A stretch of 7,553 bases of DNA, from NCBI GenBank assembly GCA_945871755.1, contig CAMBWV010000037.1, positions 1-7,553 on the forward strand. Direction: 5' to 3'. Under the pieces are notes generated by a model, which was not told the DNA's origin, searched no databases, and was given only the letters and a program-made list of their open reading frames with translations. Shown piece by piece: positions 1 to 3,379 of the stretch (its first letter is position 1; each line of letters begins with the position of its first letter). The position numbers were made by a program, and so were the translations under genes. Source of the stretch: an uncultured Bacteroidales bacterium (lineage in GTDB: Bacteria > Bacteroidota > Bacteroidia > Bacteroidales > Bacteroidaceae).

Positions 1-61
1 ATCATTGGATAGTTCATAATCGTTTAATTCTTAATGTATGATATATTTCTTGAATCCAGTG

Positions 62-69
62 CAAAAGTA
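62..69 (-). promoter_or_regulatory. Possible leftward Bacteroidota -7 box
   Basis: Read on the minus strand this is TACTTTTG, a full match to the Bacteroidota -7 consensus TAnnTTTG, followed by C as is common. Transcription would run left off the window. A minus-strand ATG lies at 15-17, with an in-frame TAA two codons upstream (24-26). A gene starting M-N-Y-P-M could therefore begin there after a leader of roughly 40 nt, but only five codons are visible. No clear -33 TTTG was found. The motif has six fixed bases, so a few chance matches are expected in a window this size. Confidence 0.4.
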
Positions 70-316
70 GAACGTTTCTCAATGATGTATAAATGTTAGT
101 TCATGGATTCTCCTATCATTGCTATAGGCAAAGTTGAAGCTACCCGGCAGGATAATTCGTATGGGGGCTATCAGTGGTTATATCGTGCTTCTTGCCCTTT
201 TCTCAGTGCGATTTCTCGCCAAGTCCAAGCGGGCGGGCTCTCTTTGGCCCTTTGGCTCGACGAAAAGGTACTTAAAGGAAGCCCCGCGCAGAACCCCCTC
301 CTCCCGTCACATTCAG
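70..316. other. Non-coding or unrecognised stretch
   Basis: No recognisable gene, RNA or mobile element was found here. Two overlapping plus-strand open frames (103-480 and 134-397) cross it, but neither gives a familiar protein. The first is rich in Ser, Pro, Gly and Leu without domain-like patterning, and the second starts hydrophobic and then turns basic. The sequence shifts from AT-rich (1-130) to GC-rich (from about 180). It lies between a leftward and a rightward promoter-like box, so it may be an intergenic spacer or a decayed gene. Confidence 0.4.
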
Positions 317-324
317 TACTTTTG
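317..324 (+). promoter_or_regulatory. Possible rightward Bacteroidota -7 box
   Basis: TACTTTTG followed by CGGCC matches the Bacteroidota -7 consensus TAnnTTTG exactly. Transcription would start near 331 and run into the weak ORF at 407-634 and the long hairpin at 639-694, giving a transcript of about 370 nt. No convincing -33 element was seen. The placement upstream of an ORF and terminator makes it more credible than an isolated match, but it could still be chance. Confidence 0.4.
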
Positions 325-406
325 CGGCCTTGGGGCTTTCAGCATATCCGCACCTTGCGCCTCGTCAGAGCTTGTCCATTTTCGTCACCGTATCTGAGAG
401 AAGGGT

Positions 407-634
407 GTGGAACTTATCCTCAAGGAGAGCATCCGCATCAATCTTGCCTTGGAGGACAGGAAGAAGGAAGAGGAGGATAGGAAAAACAGGAAGAACGGTC
501 GTGGACGCAAGAGCGACAAGGATCAGACTGCCTTCATAGACTCTAGCGTACAGGAGAAGAACGTCACCTTCTCCGCCACGCTCCGAAGACGAGGGAGGGG
601 ACGAAATAATTGCACTTCTATCTTGAAGGTATAG
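407..634 (+). CDS. Weak candidate: small basic hypothetical protein
   Basis: This 75-codon frame starts at GTG, with an in-frame TGA at 395-397 just upstream. It stops five bases before the long hairpin at 639. The product would be strongly charged. A helix-forming start (E-L-I-L-K-E-S-I) leads into a Lys/Arg/Glu-rich segment at about residues 19-40 and an Arg-rich patch (R-R-R-G-R-G-R) near residues 60-66, with no membrane segment or known domain. Third codon positions are rich in G and C, as in the neighbouring genes. A -7 box upstream and a terminator-like hairpin directly after the stop favour a real plus-strand unit. Against it are the GTG start, the low-complexity composition and an exactly in-register open frame on the other strand. 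It is not recognised as any family, and could equally be an untranslated RNA or gene debris. Confidence 0.2.
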   Translation: MELILKESIRINLALEDRKKEEEDRKNRKNGRGRKSDKDQTAFIDSSVQEKNVTFSATLRRRGRGRNNCTSILKV

Positions 635-638
635 TGTC

Positions 639-709
639 ACCACGCGAGTATCCTTTGGGAGTACTGTAGTATTCCCAAAGGATACTCGCGTGGTTTCGGC
701 TTCTTTTTT
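639..709 (+). terminator. Very long hairpin followed by T run
   Basis: Arms 639-664 and 669-694 pair over 26 bp with a single G-T wobble and a 4-nt loop (TGTA). Three T follow the stem immediately, and a run of six T lies at 704-709, slightly far for an ideal intrinsic terminator. The T run is only on the right, so it would stop rightward transcripts such as one from 317-324. It would not stop leftward read-through from the transporter gene, although its transcript would still fold. The arm is much longer than termination needs, so it may also be a palindromic repeat or a 3'-end stabiliser. Confidence 0.55.
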
Positions 710-741
710 GAATCGCTGTTAGATGGAAGGATTCTGCAGCC

Positions 742-1662
742 TCAAAGCATCAGCGAGAGCAAAGGAATGGAGAAGATGGAGAGCAGGGTGCTCAGGAAGA
801 TTCCTTGCGCCATCAGGCGGTCGTCCTTGCCATAGCGAATGCAAAACATAATGCCGTTGGCCGCCACAGGCATACCGCTCAGCACCGCCGCCACATTCGT
901 CACGTAGGGGTCGAAGCCCATCAGGCGGAAGAGGCCCAGCACGAATAGCGGGAGGAGCAGCAGGCGGATGGCCGCCATCGTATAGACGAAGCGGTTGCCC
1001 ATCATGTCGCGCACGGGGATGCGACTCAGGCTCGAGCCGATAATCAGCAGCGCACAGGGTATTGTCATGTCGCCAATCAGATGGCAAAACTCGCCCACCT
1101 CCGCAGGCGTCTGCACCTTAAACAAGGCCAACACTGCCGCCAGCACGGCTGTCACGACACAGGGCGAGAGGAGCATGCGCGGACGGAAAGCCGCCTTGAT
1201 GTTGCCCGTGCCCGCAATAAACTCTATGCCGATGGTGAAGAGGAGCAGGTTGAAGGGTATCGTCAGCACAGCGCCGTAGAAGATGGCCCGCTCGTCGAAG
1301 ATGGAGAGCAGCACGGGGAAACCGATAAACGTCACATTGCCAAAGGAAATCATAAACCGCAACAGCCCCCTTCGGAAGGTGTCTAGCCGCCATACGAAGG
1401 TGAAGAAATAGGCCGCGCCCAGCAGCACCACATAGTTGAGCACCGACACCAGCAGCAGTTGCCCAATCTCCGCAGGCTCGAACGTTAGCCCATCGCCCAT
1501 CACCGAGGAGAGGATAAGCAGCGGCGCCGTCACATTCAGCACAAACACCGACATATACTTATTGAGCTCTGCTGCCCAAAGCCCACGCTTGGCAGAAAAA
1601 TAACCCACCATCACAACGCCAAAGATGATAATCATCCGGCCAACAATATGCGCATAGTCCAT
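742..1662 (-). CDS. AEC-family (auxin efflux carrier-like) transporter
   Basis: This encodes a 306-residue integral inner-membrane protein of the AEC family, bile/arsenite/riboflavin transporter superfamily. Members export or import small organic acids or amino acids; the substrate here cannot be predicted. About ten membrane segments are visible, roughly at residues 5-23, 35-54, 66-90, 102-121, 127-149, 163-182, 195-213, 224-245, 252-275 and 283-304, arranged as two halves. Family-like motifs are F-G-N-V-T-F-I-G-F-P at 107-116, I-P-C-A-L-L-I-I-G-S-S-L at 201-212 and S-G-M-P-V-A-A-N-G at 262-270. The start chosen is the ATG at 1660-1662, where membrane-protein sequence begins and the usual family length of about 300 results. 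The frame stays open for 98 more codons upstream (to 1956), but only because it crosses a polypyrimidine tract; that extension is low-complexity Pro/Leu/Phe/Ser and is not credible as protein. No ribosome binding site or good -7 box precedes the ATG. The gene is divergent from fprA. Confidence 0.9.
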   Translation of the reverse strand: MDYAHIVGRMIIIFGVVMVGYFSAKRGLWAAELNKYMSVFVLNVTAPLLILSSVMGDGLTFEPAEIGQLLLVSVLNYVVLLGAAYFFTFVWRLDTFRRGLLRFMISFGNVTFIGFPVLLSIFDERAIFYGAVLTIPFNLLLFTIGIEFIAGTGNIKAAFRPRMLLSPCVVTAVLAAVLALFKVQTPAEVGEFCHLIGDMTIPCALLIIGSSLSRIPVRDMMGNRFVYTMAAIRLLLLPLFVLGLFRLMGFDPYVTNVAAVLSGMPVAANGIMFCIRYGKDDRLMAQGIFLSTLLSIFSIPLLSLML

Positions 1663-1710
1663 AGCTATAAATATAAAGAGGAAAGACAAAGAGGGAAGGG
1701 GCCGCGCCCC

Positions 1711-1830
1711 AGAGAGGAGGAAAAGGAGGAGAGGGGAGGGGAGGAAGGGAAAAGGGAGGGGGAGAGGAAAGGAGGAGGGGGAAGAGGAAAAAGGGAGGAG
1801 GAAGAGGAAAATGGGGAGGAAAGGAAGGGG
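1711..1830 (+). repeat. Homopurine low-complexity tract
   Basis: Bases 1711-1811 are 101 consecutive A or G. After a single T at 1812 there are 18 more purines to 1830. The pattern is irregular GGA/GAGG/GGGA rather than an exact tandem repeat. It begins about 50 bp upstream of the transporter start and about 200 bp upstream of the fprA promoter. Such tracts can adopt triplex or G-quadruplex structures. Since no stop codon can occur on the pyrimidine strand, it creates long spurious open frames. Confidence 0.95.
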
Positions 1831-1851
1831 CTTTGCGCCTGAGGCGCAAAG
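1831..1851. repeat. Perfect palindrome, 9-bp arms (copy 1)
   Basis: CTTTGCGCC, a 3-nt spacer TGA, then GGCGCAAAG form a perfect inverted repeat directly abutting the homopurine tract. The central 15 bases (1834-1848) are the exact reverse complement of those in the palindrome at 3268-3288, so the two spacers flanking fprA carry the same element. There is no T run, so termination is unlikely. It is probably an intergenic repeat unit or a protein or RNA structural site. Confidence 0.75.
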
Positions 1852-1858
1852 TGTGTCG

Positions 1859-1949
1859 CCCGCGTCCGGTTTCCCCGCGCCCCGCCGTCCGCGTCCCCCG
1901 TCCGCGCCCCGCATCCGTCCGCGTTTCCCGCGTCCGGTTTCTCCGCGCC
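1859..1949 (+). repeat. GC-rich degenerate repeats with 23-nt direct repeat
   Basis: A 23-nt unit at 1859-1881 recurs at 1927-1949 with one mismatch, a period of 68 bp. Between them CGTCCGCG occurs three times (starting at about 1887, 1899 and 1916). The block lacks A and is very rich in C and G. It lies in the spacer between the transporter and fprA. It could be slippage-generated filler, and no known operator was recognised in it. Confidence 0.7.
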
Positions 1950-1967
1950 AGCCCAAATCGCCAGCAA

Positions 1968-1985
1968 AATTACCCCGCCCCCATC
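1968..1985 (+). repeat. 18-nt spacer motif (copy 1)
   Basis: AATTACCCCGCCCCCATC recurs with one difference at 3290-3307, downstream of fprA and in the same orientation. In both spacers a GCGCC-type palindrome precedes it, at 117 bp here and immediately adjacent in the second copy. It also sits some 40 bp upstream of the fprA -7 box. Its function is unknown; it looks like a module of an intergenic repeat family. Confidence 0.6.
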
Positions 1986-2026
1986 ATTCCACCAAGCCAA
2001 CCCCGCTCAATCTCCCCAATTATTCC

Positions 2027-2034
2027 TACCTTTG
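2027..2034 (+). promoter_or_regulatory. fprA promoter -7 box
   Basis: TACCTTTG followed by CAAAAAA is a complete match to the Bacteroidota -7 consensus TAnnTTTG and sits 14 bp before the fprA ATG. If transcription starts about 7 nt downstream of the box, as is usual, the leader is only about 8-10 nt. That leaves no room for a Shine-Dalgarno sequence. No TTTG-like -33 element is visible in the GC-rich DNA upstream, so an activator may be involved. Confidence 0.75.
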
Positions 2035-2048
2035 CAAAAAATTGTACT

Positions 2049-3221
2049 ATGCAGATTACAGAAAAAGTATATTACGTGGGCGTAAACGACCGCGTGAAGC
2101 ATCGTTTTGAGAGCCTCTGGGCCCTCCCTATGGGCGTTAGCTACAATGCCTACCTTATTGTTGACGAACAGGTGGCCCTCATCGACACCGTTGACGTGGC
2201 CTATTTCGCCGAGTTTCTCGACAATATCCGTGCAGTCCTAGGCGACCGCCCCATCGACTACTTAGTGGTCAACCACATGGAGCCCGACCACAGCGGCAGC
2301 ATCGCCCTCATCCGACAATATTACCCCCAGATAAAACTCGTAGGCAATAAGAAGACGCACGAGATGGTGCAAGGCTTCTTCGGCCCGCAGTCCCCGCGCG
2401 ACATCACCGTCAACGATGGCCAACTATTGAGTCTCGGCAGCGAAACCCTCCAGTTCTACATGGCCCCCATGCTCCATTGGCCCGAAACGATGGTCACCTA
2501 CCTCCTTGGCCGCGGCATCCTCTTCAGCGGCGATGCCTTCGGCAGTTTCGGTGCACTCAATGGTGCTGTTGTCGATCGCAACATGGACGTAGAGCCCTAC
2601 TTCCGCGAGATGGAGCGCTACTTCGCCACCATCCTCGGCAAGTATTGCCCGCCCGTTCGTGCCGCTCTCAAGAAACTCGGTGGCCTCGACCTCCGCATGA
2701 TCTGCTCCACCCACGGTCCCGTCTGGGCCGAGTACGTTGACCGCGCCATCGATACCTATCGCCGCCTGAGCGAGGGCGAGACCGAAGAAGGACTCGTGGT
2801 TTGCTATGGTTCGATGTATGGCAACACCGCGCGTATGGCCGAGGCCGTAGCCCGTGGAGCAGCGCAGGCAGGTATGCGCAAGGTCATCGTTCACAACCTA
2901 GCCGTCAGCCCCTTGTCCGAGGTGTTGGCCGACATCTTCCGCTACAGTGCGCTCGCCATCGGTGCGCCGACCTACAATGGCGGTATCTTCCCCGCTGTGG
3001 ACGACCTCCTCAAGCGGCTCGCCAGCCGTCAGGTCAGCAACCACCGCCTAGGCATTTTCGGAGGTCACACCTGGGCCAGTGCCGCCCCGCGCCTCATGGA
3101 GCAATACAACGAACAACTGAAGATGAAGCTAGTAGAGGCCCCCATCAGCTGGAAGCAGTCCCCCAATGCCGACGCCCTAAGCGCCGCCAAGGCCCTAGGA
3201 GCCGCCCTAGCCCAAGCATAA
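2049..3221 (+). CDS. fprA: Flavodiiron protein (FprA / rubredoxin:oxygen oxidoreductase type)
   Basis: This encodes a 390-residue cytoplasmic class A flavodiiron protein, which reduces O2 to water and/or NO to N2O with electrons usually delivered by rubredoxin or a flavin donor. It protects anaerobes. The N-terminal metallo-beta-lactamase-like domain (about 1-245) has all six expected diiron ligands: H76, E78 and D80 (in H-M-E-P-D-H), H143, D162 and H222. The C-terminal flavodoxin domain (about 248-390) has the FMN phosphate loop S255-M-Y-G-N-T260 and the later G-A-P-T-Y-N-G-G and G-G-H-T-W segments. Length is close to the roughly 400 residues of characterised FprA and ROO. The ATG at 2049 is chosen because the conserved N terminus begins there and a -7 box lies just upstream. 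The frame extends in-phase to 1833, but that part is GC-rich repeat. No rubredoxin or reductase domain is fused, and no partner gene is present in the window. O2 versus NO preference cannot be read from sequence. Confidence 0.96.
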   Translation: MQITEKVYYVGVNDRVKHRFESLWALPMGVSYNAYLIVDEQVALIDTVDVAYFAEFLDNIRAVLGDRPIDYLVVNHMEPDHSGSIALIRQYYPQIKLVGNKKTHEMVQGFFGPQSPRDITVNDGQLLSLGSETLQFYMAPMLHWPETMVTYLLGRGILFSGDAFGSFGALNGAVVDRNMDVEPYFREMERYFATILGKYCPPVRAALKKLGGLDLRMICSTHGPVWAEYVDRAIDTYRRLSEGETEEGLVVCYGSMYGNTARMAEAVARGAAQAGMRKVIVHNLAVSPLSEVLADIFRYSALAIGAPTYNGGIFPAVDDLLKRLASRQVSNHRLGIFGGHTWASAAPRLMEQYNEQLKMKLVEAPISWKQSPNADALSAAKALGAALAQA

Positions 3222-3267
3222 AGGCCAACAAAGGGGCCCCGCGCCCCCATCCCCATTGCGAGGTGGG

Positions 3268-3288
3268 CGCTGCGCCTCAGGCGCAGCG
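3268..3288. repeat. Perfect palindrome, 9-bp arms (copy 2)
   Basis: CGCTGCGCC, a 3-nt spacer TCA, then GGCGCAGCG form a perfect inverted repeat 47 bp after the fprA stop. The core TGCGCCTCAGGCGCA (3271-3285) is the exact reverse complement of the core of the palindrome at 1831-1851. It is not followed by T residues, and a separate terminator lies just downstream, so it is better read as an intergenic repeat element. Confidence 0.75.
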
Positions 3289-3289
3289 T

Positions 3290-3307
3290 AATTATCCCGC
3301 CCCCATC
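3290..3307 (+). repeat. 18-nt spacer motif (copy 2)
   Basis: AATTATCCCGCCCCCATC matches the motif at 1968-1985 at 17 of 18 positions and begins one base after the palindrome at 3268-3288. A third shared module, GGGGCC-GCGCCCC-like, lies upstream in both spacers (1698-1710 and 3233-3247). The order of the three modules is therefore the same on both sides of fprA. Confidence 0.6.
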
Positions 3308-3317
3308 TCGCCCAATA

Positions 3318-3352
3318 GAAAAAGGGCCCCGCAAAAGCGAGGGCCCTTTTTC
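3318..3352. terminator. Bidirectional intrinsic terminator between fprA and polA
   Basis: GAAAAAGGGCCC (3318-3329) pairs perfectly with GGGCCCTTTTTC (3341-3352) over 12 bp around an 11-nt loop. The A tract and T tract lie on opposite flanks of a GGGCCC core, so each strand gives a GC stem followed by a run of T. It lies between two converging genes, 96 bp after the fprA stop and 27 bp beyond the polA stop, and can end both transcripts. Confidence 0.9.
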
Positions 3353-3379
3353 CATATCCCAAAATCAAGGCGCAGACAA

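Noticed and set aside
103..480. 125-codon plus-strand frame in the left region
   Set aside because: No domain or compositional pattern of a real protein was seen. It overlaps the promoter-like box at 317-324 and conflicts with other frames.
1668..1675. -7-box-like sequence in front of the AEC transporter
   Set aside because: The minus-strand TATATTTA lacks the final G of the consensus and lies only 5 nt from the ATG, so it is too weak to call as a promoter.
1663..1956. 98-codon N-terminal extension of the transporter
   Set aside because: It is open only because it crosses the polypyrimidine strand, where stop codons cannot occur. The product is low-complexity Pro/Leu/Phe/Ser, and the family start fits the ATG at 1660-1662.
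1833..2048. 72-codon N-terminal extension of fprA
   Set aside because: It would be translated from GC-rich repeats and the promoter box itself. The conserved flavodiiron N terminus begins at 2049.
2424..2894. 156-codon minus-strand frame inside fprA
   Set aside because: It lies wholly inside a gene whose metal ligands and FMN loop are intact and has no recognisable motif.
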